Source: Arthrobacter sp. HY1533
GTDB lineage: Bacteria > Actinomycetota > Actinomycetes > Actinomycetales > Micrococcaceae
Assembly (NCBI RefSeq): GCF_027568515.1
Contig: NZ_JANKZF010000005.1
Span: 248,001 to 312,000 of the forward strand
Length of the DNA stretch: 64,000 bases
Direction: 5' to 3'
Under the pieces are notes generated by a model that searched no databases, had not been told where the DNA came from, and was given only the letters and a program-made list of their open reading frames with translations. Within the stretch, counting starts at the first letter, position 1. Each line of letters begins with the position of its first letter. The position numbers were made by a program, and so were the translations under genes. Positions 1-9,107 of this stretch are shown here, in pieces.

Positions 1-213
1 GCCGTCCGGCGGGCCGTAGTTGTTGGCCAGGTCAAAGTGGGTGACGCCCAAATCGAAGGCGCGGCGCAGGATGTCCCGCTGCACGCCAAAGGACTTGTCG
101 TCGCCGAAGTTGTGCCACAGCCCAAGTGAGATGGCGGGCAGTTTCAGCCCGCTGCGCCCGACTCGGCGGTAGGGCATGGTTTCATAGCGGTTTTCCGCGG
201 CGTGAAAGGTCAT
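1..213 (-). CDS. Aldo/keto reductase, N-terminal part (gene runs off the window)
   Basis: The first 71 codons of a minus-strand gene are present; the rest lies beyond base 1. The start ATG is at 211-213. The protein begins with the usual AKR strand (YRRVGRSGLKLPAISLGLWHNFG) and then has HFDLANNYGPPDG, which contains the Asp and Tyr of the AKR catalytic tetrad. The pattern fits the YghZ/MgrA-like or potassium-channel-beta-like branch that reduces small aldehydes with NADPH. The substrate cannot be told from this fragment. It lies 44 bases downstream of glgX in the same direction, but a shared role is not evident. Confidence 0.85.
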   Translation of the reverse strand, partial: MTFHAAENRYETMPYRRVGRSGLKLPAISLGLWHNFGDDKSFGVQRDILRRAFDLGVTHFDLANNYGPPDG

Positions 214-257
214 ACCTGCCATCTTGCCACGCCGCGGCCCTGAACTGTGAGCTGTGT

Positions 258-2378
258 CTAGTCCCGGTCGGGGGCGCGCAGAACAAGCACCGAGCGGGCC
301 GCCACCGGCACCACGGCGCCTGCGCCGAACTCCCCCGTGACCAGGCCGTCAGTGTGGATTTCCGCGACCCAGCGCGTCGCGTAGTCCCCTCCGGGAAGGG
401 TGAAATCGATGTGGCCGTCCCCGCCGTTGAACAGCAGCAGGAAGCAGTCGTCCACCACGGCCCGACCCCGGGCGTCACAATCCGGGATGCCGTCCCCGTT
501 GAGGAACACGGCGATGCTGCGCCCAAAGCCGCTGTCCCAGTCGGCCGGGGCCATGGCTGCCCCGTCGGGGCGCAGCCATGCAATGTCCGGCAGCTCGGCG
601 TCGTCCCCGCGTTCCACGGGGCGCCCGTCAAAGAACCGGCGACGGCGGAACACGGGGTGCGCTTCCCGCAGCCGTCCCAGCCGTGCCACGAAGTCGATGA
701 GGCCGGCGTCGGCGCTGCCCCAGTCGATCCAGCTGAGCGGCGAATCCTGGGCATAGGCGTTGTTGTTGCCGTGCTGGGTCCGGCCCAGCTCATCCCCGTG
801 CAGCAGCATGGGCACGCCCTGGGAGAGCATGAGCGTGGCCAGGAAGTTGCGCTGCTGCCTGGCCCTTAGCGCCAGGACCGCGGGGTCGTCCGTGGGGCCT
901 TCCACGCCGGAGTTCCACGAGCGATTGTGGGACTCGCCGTCCCGGTTGTCCTCGCCGTTGGCCTCGTTGTGCTTGCTGTTGTAGCTGACCAGGTCCGCCA
1001 GCGTGAAGCCGTCGTGGGCGGTCACAAAGTTGATGGAGGCCACGGGGCGCCGCCCGGAATGCCCGTAAAGGTCGGAGGACCCCGTCAGCCGCGAGGCGAA
1101 CTCCCCGAGCGTGGACGGCTCGCCGCGCCAGAAGTCGCGCACGGTGTCGCGGTATTTGCCGTTCCATTCGGTCCACTGCGGCGGGAAATTGCCCACCTGG
1201 TAGCCGCCGGGGCCCAGGTCCCACGGTTCGGCGATGAGCTTGACCCGCGAGACAACGGGGTCCTGCTGGACCATTTCAAAGAATGAGGAGAGCTTGTCGA
1301 CGTCGTAAAACTCGCGTGCCAGCGTGGCCGCCAGGTCGAAGCGGAAGCCGTCCACGTGCATTTCGGTGACCCAGTAGCGCAGCGAATCCATGATGAGCTG
1401 CAGCGAGTGCGGCTGGCGGACATTGAAGGAGTTGCCCGTGCCCGTGTAGTCGAGGTACAGCTCCTCGTTCTCATCCTGCAGCCGGTAGTAGGCGTCGTTG
1501 TCGATGCCGCGGAAGGAGAGCGTGGGGCCCAGGTGGCTGCCCTCGGCCGTGTGGTTGTAGACCACATCCAGGATCACTTCCAGGCCGTTGCGGTGCAGTT
1601 CCTTGACCATTTCCTGGAACTCGCGGACGTGCCCGCCCGGGTCCTGGGTGGACGCGTATTCATTGTGCGGGGCGAAGAAGCCGATGGTGTTGTAGCCCCA
1701 GTAGTTGCGCAGCCCGGCAGCCAGCAGCCGCTCGTCCTGGACAAATTGGTGCACCGGCATGAGTTCGACGGCGGTCACGCCCAGGTTCTTGAGGTGGGCA
1801 ACCACGGACGGGTGGGCCACGGCCGCATAGCTGCCACGCTGGTGTTCGGGCACGTCCGGGTGCAGCGCGGTCAGGCCCTTGACGTGGGCCTCGTAGATGA
1901 CGCTCTGGTGGTACGGAATATCCGGACTCTCATCCGGCTTCCCGGCGCCGTCGCTCCAGTCAAAGGCGTCATCAACCACAACGCCGCGGCAGGTGTGGGC
2001 GGCGGAATCCGCATCGTTGCGCACCAGCGGCTGGCCCAGCTCGTAGCCGAAGACCTCCTGGCCCCAGTCCACGACACCCTCAATGGCCTTGGCGTAGGGG
2101 TCCAGGAGCAGCTTGGCGGCGTTGAACCGCAGGCCGTTCGCCGGTTCCCACGGCCCGTCCACCCTGTATCCGTAGCGCTGCCCGGCTCCCACACCGGGGA
2201 CGTAGCCGTGCCACACGTAGCCGTCCACCTCGGTCAACGGCAGCCGGGTTTCGACGCCGTCGGCTGCGAACAGGCACAGGGTGACGGACTGTGCGCCGTC
2301 GCTGAACAGGGCAAAGTTGGTGCCGTCCGCGTCGGGGTGTGCCCCCAGCGGGTGGTCCCTGCCTGGCCAGATCTCCAT
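258..2378 (-). CDS. glgX: Glycogen debranching enzyme GlgX (isoamylase-type, GH13)
   Basis: This 706-residue protein is a GH13 alpha-1,6-glucosidase of the GlgX/TreX type that removes short branches from phosphorylase-trimmed glycogen in the cytoplasm. A CBM48-like domain covers about residues 8-95 and the TIM barrel follows. The nucleophile Asp is in DGFRFDLA (about residue 348), the acid/base Glu in AEPWDLG (about 384), and the third acid in FVTAHDG. The ATG at 2378 was chosen over a longer in-frame start near 2435, because the longer form would overlap nnr and the CBM48 domain starts right after this Met; an AAAGG stands upstream. No treY or treZ is nearby, so glycogen rather than trehalose synthesis is the simpler role. 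Confidence 0.93.
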   Translation of the reverse strand: MEIWPGRDHPLGAHPDADGTNFALFSDGAQSVTLCLFAADGVETRLPLTEVDGYVWHGYVPGVGAGQRYGYRVDGPWEPANGLRFNAAKLLLDPYAKAIEGVVDWGQEVFGYELGQPLVRNDADSAAHTCRGVVVDDAFDWSDGAGKPDESPDIPYHQSVIYEAHVKGLTALHPDVPEHQRGSYAAVAHPSVVAHLKNLGVTAVELMPVHQFVQDERLLAAGLRNYWGYNTIGFFAPHNEYASTQDPGGHVREFQEMVKELHRNGLEVILDVVYNHTAEGSHLGPTLSFRGIDNDAYYRLQDENEELYLDYTGTGNSFNVRQPHSLQLIMDSLRYWVTEMHVDGFRFDLAATLAREFYDVDKLSSFFEMVQQDPVVSRVKLIAEPWDLGPGGYQVGNFPPQWTEWNGKYRDTVRDFWRGEPSTLGEFASRLTGSSDLYGHSGRRPVASINFVTAHDGFTLADLVSYNSKHNEANGEDNRDGESHNRSWNSGVEGPTDDPAVLALRARQQRNFLATLMLSQGVPMLLHGDELGRTQHGNNNAYAQDSPLSWIDWGSADAGLIDFVARLGRLREAHPVFRRRRFFDGRPVERGDDAELPDIAWLRPDGAAMAPADWDSGFGRSIAVFLNGDGIPDCDARGRAVVDDCFLLLFNGGDGHIDFTLPGGDYATRWVAEIHTDGLVTGEFGAGAVVPVAARSVLVLRAPDRD

Positions 2379-2407
2379 GCTGCCTGCCTTTGTTTGTTGG
2401 GTGGTGG

Positions 2408-3973
2408 TCAGCGGCTTGCTGCGAGCCGGGCCCACACATTGGGGATGCGCCCCGCCAACATGCCCGCATGCAGCGGCCGGTGTGGGTCCTGCCGCGAGAG
2501 TTCCCCGTGCAGGGCGGCCGCGAGCGCTGCTGTGCGGGCCAGCCGGATCGGTCCGGTGGCCCGGTCAGGGGCGGTGCCCGGGGCCCGGCCCGGGGCGGTG
2601 GTGTCCATGGCCAGCAGCGCCACGAGGATGCCGGCCAGGGTGTCGCCGCTTCCGGCAGTGGCCAGCCGCGCCGATCCATTTGCCTGGGTGAAAACAGTCC
2701 CCGCCGGTTCCGCCACCACTGTGGTGGGCCCCTTGAGCAGCACCACGGCGCCGGTCAGGGACGCCGCCAGCCGGGCTGCCGCGAGGGGCGAGGCCTCGAT
2801 GGCGGCCCTGTCCGGGCCACCGCCACAACGGCGAAAGAGCGCCGCAAGCTCACCGGCGTGCGGGGTCAAAACCAGGTGGGCGTTCGGGGCCGCGGCGTCC
2901 ACGAGCCCCAGCGCCCCGGCATCCACCACTGTGGGCAGCCCGGAGGCAAGGGCCATGCGGGCACGGTCCAGCTGTTCGGCGTCCCCGTCAATTCCCGGGC
3001 CGGCAAGCCAGGCCTGCACGCGCACCGCATCCGGGGACAGCTCCGAGCACACAATCTCAGGGTTGCGCACATGGATCGCGGCCGCGACGCCCGTGGGGCC
3101 CAGGTAGCGCACCATGCCGGGACCGCACGCCGAGGCTGCGGCAGTGGCCAGCAGCGCCGCCCCCGGGTACTGGGCGGAGCCTGCGATGATGCCGGCCACG
3201 CCGCGGGTGTACTTGTGGTCCGCAGCCCCGGGGTCCGGCAGCAAGGAGGCGATGTCCGTTGCCGACAACCGAAAAACGTCCGGTTCCGCCAGGTAAGGGC
3301 CAAGGCCAATGTCCACGAGCTCCACTGTGCCGCACAGATGTTCGCCGGGCGCGGCCAGCAGCCCTGTCTTGTGGGCGCCGAACGTGACGGTAAGGTCGGC
3401 CCGCAACACCGGTTCATTCACCTCGCCCGTGGTGGCGTCCACGCCGCTGGGCAGGTCGCAGGCCACCACGGCAGACCTGCCGGGTCCGTCCACATCCTGC
3501 AGCAGGGAGACGAGTTCGGCAGCCGGGCCACGGAGGCCGCCGCGTCCGCCGGTCCCCAGCAATCCATCAACCACGACGTCGGACGCCCCCGCCAGAGTTG
3601 CTGCCCCGGCAACGGTTGTTGCACCGCCAGCACCGCCAGCACCGGCTGCCAGTGCCAGCCAGCGGCCGCCTGCCTTTTCAAACGCGGCCAGCCCCTCCGG
3701 GTGGGTACGGGACCCGGCGAGAATCGCTGTGGTTCCTGCCCCTCGGCCAGCCAGGAACGCCCCGGCGAACAGGGCGTCCCCGCCGTTGTTGCCGGAGCCC
3801 ACCAACAGCACCACCTTGGCCCCGTAGATCCCGGCACCCCGCGCACGCAAGGTGGCGATGACGCCCACGGCGAGCCCGTGCGCGGCCCGTTGCATGAGCT
3901 CGGGGCCTTGGCCGGCGTCGAGCAGCGGCTGTTCGGCGGCTCGGACGGCTGCCGCGGTGTGGGCGCTGGGCAT
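2408..3973 (-). CDS. nnr: Bifunctional NAD(P)H-hydrate epimerase / ADP-dependent dehydratase
   Basis: This 521-residue fusion repairs hydrated NADH and NADPH. The N-terminal YjeF_N domain (about residues 1-220) epimerises NAD(P)HX and shows the Rossmann-like VGSGNNGGDALFAG and DGLLGTGGRGGLRGP motifs. The C-terminal ribokinase-like domain is the ADP/ATP-dependent dehydratase, with TPHAGELAAL and TAGSGDTLAGILVALLAM. The start is only 1 base downstream of the acpS stop, so the two are probably co-transcribed and coupled. glgX starts 29 bases after its stop. The domain order is the usual bacterial one and no key motif is missing. Confidence 0.94.
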   Translation of the reverse strand: MPSAHTAAAVRAAEQPLLDAGQGPELMQRAAHGLAVGVIATLRARGAGIYGAKVVLLVGSGNNGGDALFAGAFLAGRGAGTTAILAGSRTHPEGLAAFEKAGGRWLALAAGAGGAGGATTVAGAATLAGASDVVVDGLLGTGGRGGLRGPAAELVSLLQDVDGPGRSAVVACDLPSGVDATTGEVNEPVLRADLTVTFGAHKTGLLAAPGEHLCGTVELVDIGLGPYLAEPDVFRLSATDIASLLPDPGAADHKYTRGVAGIIAGSAQYPGAALLATAAASACGPGMVRYLGPTGVAAAIHVRNPEIVCSELSPDAVRVQAWLAGPGIDGDAEQLDRARMALASGLPTVVDAGALGLVDAAAPNAHLVLTPHAGELAALFRRCGGGPDRAAIEASPLAAARLAASLTGAVVLLKGPTTVVAEPAGTVFTQANGSARLATAGSGDTLAGILVALLAMDTTAPGRAPGTAPDRATGPIRLARTAALAAALHGELSRQDPHRPLHAGMLAGRIPNVWARLAASR

Positions 3974-3974
3974 G

Positions 3975-4322
3975 TCAGCTTTCGGCGATCACCATGGCCG
4001 TGGAGATGCCGCCATCGTGGCTCATCGACACATGCCAGTGCTTGATGCCCTTGGCCTTGGCGACCGCGGCAACGGTTCCCTTGACGTTGATGGTGGGGCC
4101 ATTCTCATCCAGGCCGATCCAGCAGTCTTGCCAGTTCATGCCTGCCGGCGCCCCGAGCGCCTTGGCAACGGATTCCTTGGCGGCAAAACGGGCGGCCAGG
4201 GATTGCGTGTTCAGGCCCCGCTCTGCCGGCACAAACAGCCGGTCGAGCAGCCCGGGGGTCCGCTCCAGCTGCCGGCCGAATCGCTCAATGTCAACAACGT
4301 CCACACCAATGCCAATAATCAT
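3975..4322 (-). CDS. acpS: Holo-[acyl-carrier-protein] synthase
   Basis: This 115-residue protein transfers the 4'-phosphopantetheine arm of CoA to Ser of acyl carrier protein. It begins [15 protein letters not shown], with the first Mg-binding Asp, and has [13 protein letters not shown], with the second metal-binding Glu; [10 protein letters not shown] is near the C-terminus. The length is typical for the trimeric AcpS type. It is followed immediately by nnr. It uses the product of the CoA pathway that starts with coaA, about 2.3 kb away on the other strand. Confidence 0.95.
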   Translation of the reverse strand: MIIGIGVDVVDIERFGRQLERTPGLLDRLFVPAERGLNTQSLAARFAAKESVAKALGAPAGMNWQDCWIGLDENGPTINVKGTVAAVAKAKGIKHWHVSMSHDGGISTAMVIAES

Positions 4323-4344
4323 GGCTCCAGCCTATCCCCAGCGG

Positions 4345-4435
4345 CTCCCACTGCCCGCAGGCTCGCACCGGGACCCTCGCCACCGTGGCCCCACCCAGCT
4401 GACTCCACCGCCCACAGGCTCGCACCGGGACCCTT
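4345..4435. repeat. Dispersed intergenic repeat, two direct copies
   Basis: Copy one is 4345-4379 and copy two 4403-4435. They share AGGCTCGCACCGGGACCCT exactly and resemble each other on the left side (CTCCCACTGCCCGC versus CTCCACCGCCCAC). A third copy lies inverted at 59911-59945. The repeat sits upstream of acpS and downstream of the glmS hairpin, outside genes. Confidence 0.7.
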
Positions 4436-4442
4436 AACGCAG

Positions 4443-4487
4443 AACTGCACGCCGGCCGGCCTCGAAAGGCGCGTTCGGCGTGCAGTT
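4443..4487 (-). terminator. Hairpin downstream of glmS
   Basis: Perfect 12-base arms AACTGCACGCCG (4443-4454) and CGGCGTGCAGTT (4476-4487) enclose a 21-base GC-rich loop, 23 bases past the glmS stop. There is no clear T-run, so it is of the L-shaped type common in actinobacteria. Confidence 0.7.
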
Positions 4488-4510
4488 ACTGCTGTGCGGT
4501 CCGGGGACTG

Positions 4511-6436
4511 CTATTCGACAGTGACCGACTTGGCGAGGTTGCGCGGCTGGTCCACGTCGAATCCCTTGGCCGTGGCCAGCGCCAGTGCGAAGAGCTGCAA
4601 CGGCACGGTGGTCAGCAGGGGCGCCAGGAGCGTGCTGGTCTCCGGGATGTAGAACACATGCTCGGCGTGTTCGCGCACGGACTCGTCGCCTTCTTCGGCA
4701 ATGACGATGGTCATGGCGCCACGGGCGCGCACTTCCTGGATGTTGGAGACCACCTTGGCGTGAAGGGAGTCGCGGCCGCGCGGCGAAGGTACCACCACGA
4801 TGACCGGCTGGCCTTCCTCAATCAGCGCGATGGGTCCGTGCTTGAGCTCGCCGGCGGCAAAGCCCTCGGCATGGATGTAAGCCAGCTCTTTGAGCTTCAA
4901 GGCGCCTTCCATGGCCACGGGGTAGCCCACGTGGCGGCCCAGGAACAGGACCGTGCGGGTGTCGGCCATGCTGGTGGCCAGTTCCTTGACCTGCTCGGCG
5001 TTGGCCAGGACGGAGGCAATCTTGGCCGGGGTCTTGGCCAGTTCCGCCAGGATGTCCTTGATCTGGCCCTGGAACAGGTTGCCGCGCAGCTGTGCCAAAT
5101 ACAGGCCCAGCAGGTAGGTGGCGGTGATCTGGGCCAGGAACGCCTTGGTGGAGGCCACTGCAATCTCCGGTCCGGCGTGTGTGTAGAGCACGGCGTCTGA
5201 TTCGCGGGGAATCGTGGAACCGTTGGTGTTGCAGATTGAAACCGTCTTGGCACCCTGCTCGCGGGCGTAGCGCACGGCCATGAGCGTGTCCATGGTTTCC
5301 CCGGACTGGGAGATGGACACAATGAGTGTGTGCTCATCCACGATCGGGTCGCGGTAGCGGAACTCGTGGGACAGCTCCACCTCGGTGGGGATGCGGCACC
5401 AGTGCTCAATGGCATACCGTGCCACCTGCCCGGCGTAGGCCGAGGTGCCGCAGGCCAGGACGATGATCCTGTTGATGGTTTTTAGCACGGCCGGGTCAAT
5501 GCGGAGTTCGTCCAGCGTCAGGACACCCTCGCCGTCGGTGCGTCCCAACAGGGTCTGGGCCACGGCGTCGGGCTGGTCGTTGATCTCCTTCTCCATGAAG
5601 GAGGGGTAGCCGCCCTTTTCTGCGGCCGCGGCATCCCAGTCCACCTGGTACTCGCGGCCCTCGGCCGGCACCCCAAAGAAGTCGGTGATCAGCACGGCGT
5701 CGGCGGTGAGGGTCACCACCTGGTCCTGGTCCAGCTCCACGGCCCGGCGGGTGTAGTCAATGAACCCGGAAACGTCCGATCCCAGGAAGTTCTCACCGTC
5801 GCCGAGTCCCACAACGAGCGGGGAGTTGCGGCGGGCCGCAACCACCACGCCGGGCTCGCTTGCGTGGGTGGCCACGAGAGTGAAGGCACCTTCAAGCTGC
5901 TGGGCAACCTGGCGCATGGCTGTGGCGAGGCGGCTGCCGCCGTCGCTGCTGTTCTGCCCGGCGTCTTCGAGTGCCTCGTAAACCTCGCCAAGCAGGGTTG
6001 CGGCAACTTCGCTGTCCGTCTGGGAGGCGAAACTGTGGCCGCGGCCCGCCAGCTGGGCCTTGAGCTGTGAGTAGTTTTCGATGATGCCGTTGTGGACCAC
6101 GGCAAGGCGGCCACCGGCAACTACATGCGGGTGGGCGTTGGCGTCAGTGGGGCCGCCGTGGGTGGCCCAGCGGGTGTGCCCAATTCCGGCGGTGGCTGCG
6201 GGGAGGGGATTGGCTTCCAGCTCCTCCAGGAGCATGGCAAGCTTGCCGCTCTTCTTGCGCATGCCGATGCCCTGCTCGCCTGACACGGCCACACCGGCGG
6301 AGTCGTAGCCGCGATATTCCAGACGCCGCAGACCCTCAACCAGGACTTCAAGGGCACGTTGGCCAACGGGCGCCCCGGTCGTTGAAGCATTACCTTGAGC
6401 CGGGGCGGTACCGGCGTATCCCACAATTCCACACAT
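4511..6436 (-). CDS. glmS: Glutamine-fructose-6-phosphate aminotransferase (isomerizing)
   Basis: This 641-residue enzyme makes glucosamine-6-phosphate from fructose-6-phosphate and glutamine, the first step to UDP-GlcNAc for peptidoglycan. The start at 6436 was chosen because it gives MCGIVGYAG, in which Cys2 becomes the N-terminal nucleophile after Met removal. The glutaminase domain (to about residue 225) has GHTRWATHGGPTDANAHPH. Two SIS domains follow, with SQSGETMDTL, ASTKAF and the family C-terminus NLAKSVTVE. No glmS ribozyme is possible in the short upstream region. No Shine-Dalgarno precedes the ATG, and a TATGAT lies 8 bases upstream, so the mRNA may be leaderless. Confidence 0.97.
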   Translation of the reverse strand: MCGIVGYAGTAPAQGNASTTGAPVGQRALEVLVEGLRRLEYRGYDSAGVAVSGEQGIGMRKKSGKLAMLLEELEANPLPAATAGIGHTRWATHGGPTDANAHPHVVAGGRLAVVHNGIIENYSQLKAQLAGRGHSFASQTDSEVAATLLGEVYEALEDAGQNSSDGGSRLATAMRQVAQQLEGAFTLVATHASEPGVVVAARRNSPLVVGLGDGENFLGSDVSGFIDYTRRAVELDQDQVVTLTADAVLITDFFGVPAEGREYQVDWDAAAAEKGGYPSFMEKEINDQPDAVAQTLLGRTDGEGVLTLDELRIDPAVLKTINRIIVLACGTSAYAGQVARYAIEHWCRIPTEVELSHEFRYRDPIVDEHTLIVSISQSGETMDTLMAVRYAREQGAKTVSICNTNGSTIPRESDAVLYTHAGPEIAVASTKAFLAQITATYLLGLYLAQLRGNLFQGQIKDILAELAKTPAKIASVLANAEQVKELATSMADTRTVLFLGRHVGYPVAMEGALKLKELAYIHAEGFAAGELKHGPIALIEEGQPVIVVVPSPRGRDSLHAKVVSNIQEVRARGAMTIVIAEEGDESVREHAEHVFYIPETSTLLAPLLTTVPLQLFALALATAKGFDVDQPRNLAKSVTVE

Positions 6437-6444
6437 GAAAATCA

Positions 6445-6450
6445 ATCATA
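6445..6450 (-). promoter_or_regulatory. Candidate -10 box (TATGAT) of a leaderless glmS transcript
   Basis: On the minus strand TATGAT ends 8 bases before the glmS ATG, so transcription would begin at or next to the start codon. No convincing -35 was found at the usual spacing. The call rests on the -10 match and the missing ribosome binding site. Confidence 0.35.
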
Positions 6451-6577
6451 AACCCTGGCCTATTTGCAGGACGTTCTACGTCATACCCATCTGCGACCGT
6501 GAAAAAGCGGCATGTGAACCACGCCTCCAAACCGCCGCCGTTTCCCACTCCACCCCAAACAAGGCAGAATTGGGCGT

Positions 6578-7546
6578 GTGACAGCGCAAAGAACCGAGTC
6601 CGGCAGCAGCGTCAGCGCCTCCCCTTTCGTGGAACTCGACCGCCAGACGTGGTCCCGACTCGCCAACAAGATCGAGCAGCCCCTGGACGAAGACGACGTC
6701 CAGCGGCTTCGCGGCCTCGGCGACCAGCTGAACATGCGCGAGATCCACGACGTCTACCTGCCCCTCTCGCGCCTCCTTAACTTGTACGTCGGCGCGGCCG
6801 GCCACCTGCACAGCGCCACCACCACCTTCCTGGGCGAACGAGGCTCGCGCACCCCTTTCGTCATCGGCGTGGCTGGCTCCGTGGCAGTGGGCAAATCCAC
6901 AACGGCCCGCGTGCTGCGTGAGATGCTGCGCCGCTGGCCGGACACCCCCAACGTTGAACTCGTCACCACCGACGGCTTCCTGTACCCCAACGCGGAACTG
7001 GAACGCCGGGGCCTCATGGGCCGCAAGGGTTTCCCCGAGTCCTACGACCGCCGCGCCTTGCTGCGCTTCGTCAGCGCCGTCAAGAGCGGCGCCGAGGAAG
7101 TTCGCGCCCCCATGTACTCCCACTTGAGCTACGACATCCTGCCGGACAAGGAAGTGGTGGTCCGCCGCCCGGATGTCCTCATCGTGGAGGGACTGAACGT
7201 CCTGGCCGCCGCGCGCCCCCGCAGCGACGGACGCTCCGGCCTGGCCGTGAGCGACTTCTTCGACTTCTCCATCTATGTGGATGCCAAGACCAGCCACATC
7301 GAGCAGTGGTACATCGAGCGTTTCCGCTCGCTGCGCAGCGGCGCCTTCGCCGACCCCGACTCCTACTTCCGCCGCTATGCCGACCTCTCCGATTCCGAGG
7401 CCACCGCCACCGCACAACGGATCTGGAAGAGCATCAACGAACCCAACCTGCTGCAGAACGTGCTGCCCACCCGCGGCCGCGCCCAGCTGGTGCTCACCAA
7501 GGACGCCGACCACTCCATCCGGCGGATGTTGCTGAGGAAGGTGTAG
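6578..7546 (+). CDS. coaA: Pantothenate kinase, type I
   Basis: This 322-residue enzyme phosphorylates pantothenate, the committed step of CoA synthesis. The Walker A loop [13 protein letters not shown] is at about residues 97-108. It is followed by [11 protein letters not shown] and [15 protein letters not shown], both typical of the type I (PanK/CoaA) family. [11 protein letters not shown] and the [22 protein letters not shown] region complete the fold. The gene starts with GTG at 6578 and is divergent from glmS, with 141 bases between the starts. Its TAG overlaps a possible GTG start of the following carboxypeptidase gene. Confidence 0.96.
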   Translation: MTAQRTESGSSVSASPFVELDRQTWSRLANKIEQPLDEDDVQRLRGLGDQLNMREIHDVYLPLSRLLNLYVGAAGHLHSATTTFLGERGSRTPFVIGVAGSVAVGKSTTARVLREMLRRWPDTPNVELVTTDGFLYPNAELERRGLMGRKGFPESYDRRALLRFVSAVKSGAEEVRAPMYSHLSYDILPDKEVVVRRPDVLIVEGLNVLAAARPRSDGRSGLAVSDFFDFSIYVDAKTSHIEQWYIERFRSLRSGAFADPDSYFRRYADLSDSEATATAQRIWKSINEPNLLQNVLPTRGRAQLVLTKDADHSIRRMLLRKV

Positions 7547-8574
7547 TGCCCGTGGTCGGCTTCCACCAGGCCCGGCGCCCGCGTCAGACCCCCATGACCC
7601 GGCTGCGCCGCGAGCTGTCGTGGCCACGCCCGGGCGGCGTGCTGGTCTCCCTCGTAGGGGCCGTCCTGGTCTTTGGCGGCGCCATGGCACTGCCCGCTTC
7701 CGAGGCGGGAGCACCCTCCCCTGCCCCGGTTTCCATCCCAAGCACGACGCCGGACACTTCCCAGGAGCACGCCGAACCAACCCCTGCGGCCACGCTGCTG
7801 GCCTCGGCACCGGCAACCACCGCGCCGTCGTCGGTGTCGGCGTCGGGCGTTTCAGGGGCAACCATCACGCCGTCGGCGGCGTCGGCTCCCCTGGTCAAGG
7901 GCGCTGCCCCCGACTCCCCCATCCAAAAACTCTTTGCCGGCGGGGCGGCAACACCCACTGACAAGGCGCTCCTGGACCTCGCCAACCCGGCCAGCACCCT
8001 GGTGCTCCTGAACAAGCGCAATCCTCTGGTTCCCCTGGACTACACCCCCAAGGATCTCGTGGCCCCGGCCATCGCCAGCGGATCCGGTGAGTCCATGCTG
8101 CTGCGGTCCGAGGCCGCCGCCGCCGCTGAACGCATGTTTGCCGCGGCCGCAACCCAGGGCGTTGGAATCACTGTGAAAAGCAGCTACCGCTCCTACGCCA
8201 CCCAGGTCGGCGTCTACAACGGGTATGTGGCCAACAAGGGCGTGGCCGCCGCCGACTCCACGTCCGCGCGTCCCGGCTTCTCCGAACACCAGACCGGTCT
8301 CGCCCTGGACATTGGCGACGCCAATGCCGGCACGGCCTGCGACTTCACGTCCTGCTTTGCCGAGACTGCCGCAGGCCGGTGGGTTGCCGCCCACGCGGCG
8401 GAGCACGGGTTCCTGGTCCGGTACAACCCCGGGCAGGAGGCTGTCACCGGGTACCTGCCAGAGCCATGGCACCTGCGGTACGTGGGCGTTGCCGTGGCCC
8501 AGGACATGCAGACGCGTGGAATTCCCAGCTACGAGAAATTCGTCGGTCTTCCCGACGCCCCGGACTACGGATAA
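7546..8574 (+). CDS. D-alanyl-D-alanine carboxypeptidase, VanY-like (peptidase M15B), secreted or membrane-anchored
   Basis: A hydrophobic segment (GVLVSLVGAVLVFGGAMALPA) near the N-terminus serves as signal or anchor. A Ser/Ala/Pro/Thr-rich linker of about 110 residues follows, then an M15B domain. Zn ligands and active-site residues are visible in GFSEHQTGLALDIGD (SxHxxGxAxD pattern) and PEPWHLRYVG. The enzyme trims the terminal D-Ala of peptidoglycan stem peptides. The start is uncertain: GTG 7546 overlaps the coaA stop (TAGTG) behind GAGGAAGG, GTG 7552 has better spacing from that site, and ATG 7594 has no ribosome site. The overlap suggests co-translation with coaA. Confidence 0.85.
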   Translation: MPVVGFHQARRPRQTPMTRLRRELSWPRPGGVLVSLVGAVLVFGGAMALPASEAGAPSPAPVSIPSTTPDTSQEHAEPTPAATLLASAPATTAPSSVSASGVSGATITPSAASAPLVKGAAPDSPIQKLFAGGAATPTDKALLDLANPASTLVLLNKRNPLVPLDYTPKDLVAPAIASGSGESMLLRSEAAAAAERMFAAAATQGVGITVKSSYRSYATQVGVYNGYVANKGVAAADSTSARPGFSEHQTGLALDIGDANAGTACDFTSCFAETAAGRWVAAHAAEHGFLVRYNPGQEAVTGYLPEPWHLRYVGVAVAQDMQTRGIPSYEKFVGLPDAPDYG

Positions 8575-8637
8575 AGTTTCCGAACAATTTTTCCCAGCTT
8601 GCTCCCCAAACGGGTTTTTTGGGGGTACTTTGGGGAC

Positions 8638-9045
8638 ATGTTAAAGGGATTCAAAGATTTCATAATGAAGGGCAATGTCGTAGACCTTGCCGTGGCCGTG
8701 GTTATCGGTGCTGCTTTCGGAGCGGTTGTTAACTCGCTCGTTGAAAACATTCTGATGCCCCTTATCGCCGCATTGGTCGGTTCCCCGAACTTTGACGGCT
8801 TTGCGCTCCTGACCATCAACGGCGTGGACATCAAGTTCGGCGTGTTCCTGACCGTGTTGGTCAACTTCCTCATTGTTGCTGCAGCCATTTACTTCATGGT
8901 TGTTGTTCCGATGAACCACATGATTGCCCGGCGCAATGCCAAATTGGGAATCAAGGAAGAGGAACCGGCAGTCGACCCCCAAATTGAACTGCTGACCGAA
9001 ATCCGCGACGCCCTCACTGCCCGCCCCTCGGGTGGACAGCACTAA
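8638..9045 (+). CDS. mscL: Large-conductance mechanosensitive channel
   Basis: This 135-residue protein opens under membrane tension to release solutes after osmotic downshock. It starts MLKGFKDFIMKGNVVDLAVA, the conserved MscL N-terminal helix and TM1, with IGAAFGAVV packing Gly/Ala residues. A periplasmic loop (about 48-65) and TM2 (about 68-95) follow, then a charged cytoplasmic helix ending LLTEIRDAL. ATG 8638 is preferred because an upstream in-frame start would add residues foreign to the family. A small hairpin (CCCCAAA 8604-8610, TTTGGGG 8618-8624) lies just upstream and could affect expression. Confidence 0.96.
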   Translation: MLKGFKDFIMKGNVVDLAVAVVIGAAFGAVVNSLVENILMPLIAALVGSPNFDGFALLTINGVDIKFGVFLTVLVNFLIVAAAIYFMVVVPMNHMIARRNAKLGIKEEEPAVDPQIELLTEIRDALTARPSGGQH

Positions 9046-9060
9046 GTAGATTCAAGCCAC

Positions 9061-9101
9061 AATAAAGGCGGCCACCCCCTTCGGGGATGGCCGCCTTTAT
9101 T
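9061..9101. terminator. Bidirectional terminator between mscL and glmM
   Basis: Perfect 14-base arms AATAAAGGCGGCCA (9061-9074) and TGGCCGCCTTTATT (9088-9101) with a 13-base loop, between two convergent genes. The A-run and T-run at the two ends allow use in both directions. Confidence 0.92.
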
Positions 9102-9107
9102 GTGTTC

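Noticed and set aside
6437-6577. glmS ribozyme/riboswitch
   Set aside because: The intergenic region is only 141 bases and shared with the divergent coaA start, and no ribozyme core was recognised.
8604-8624. Terminator between the carboxypeptidase gene and mscL
   Set aside because: Only seven pairs, with the T-run inside the arm instead of after it. Kept as a remark under mscL.
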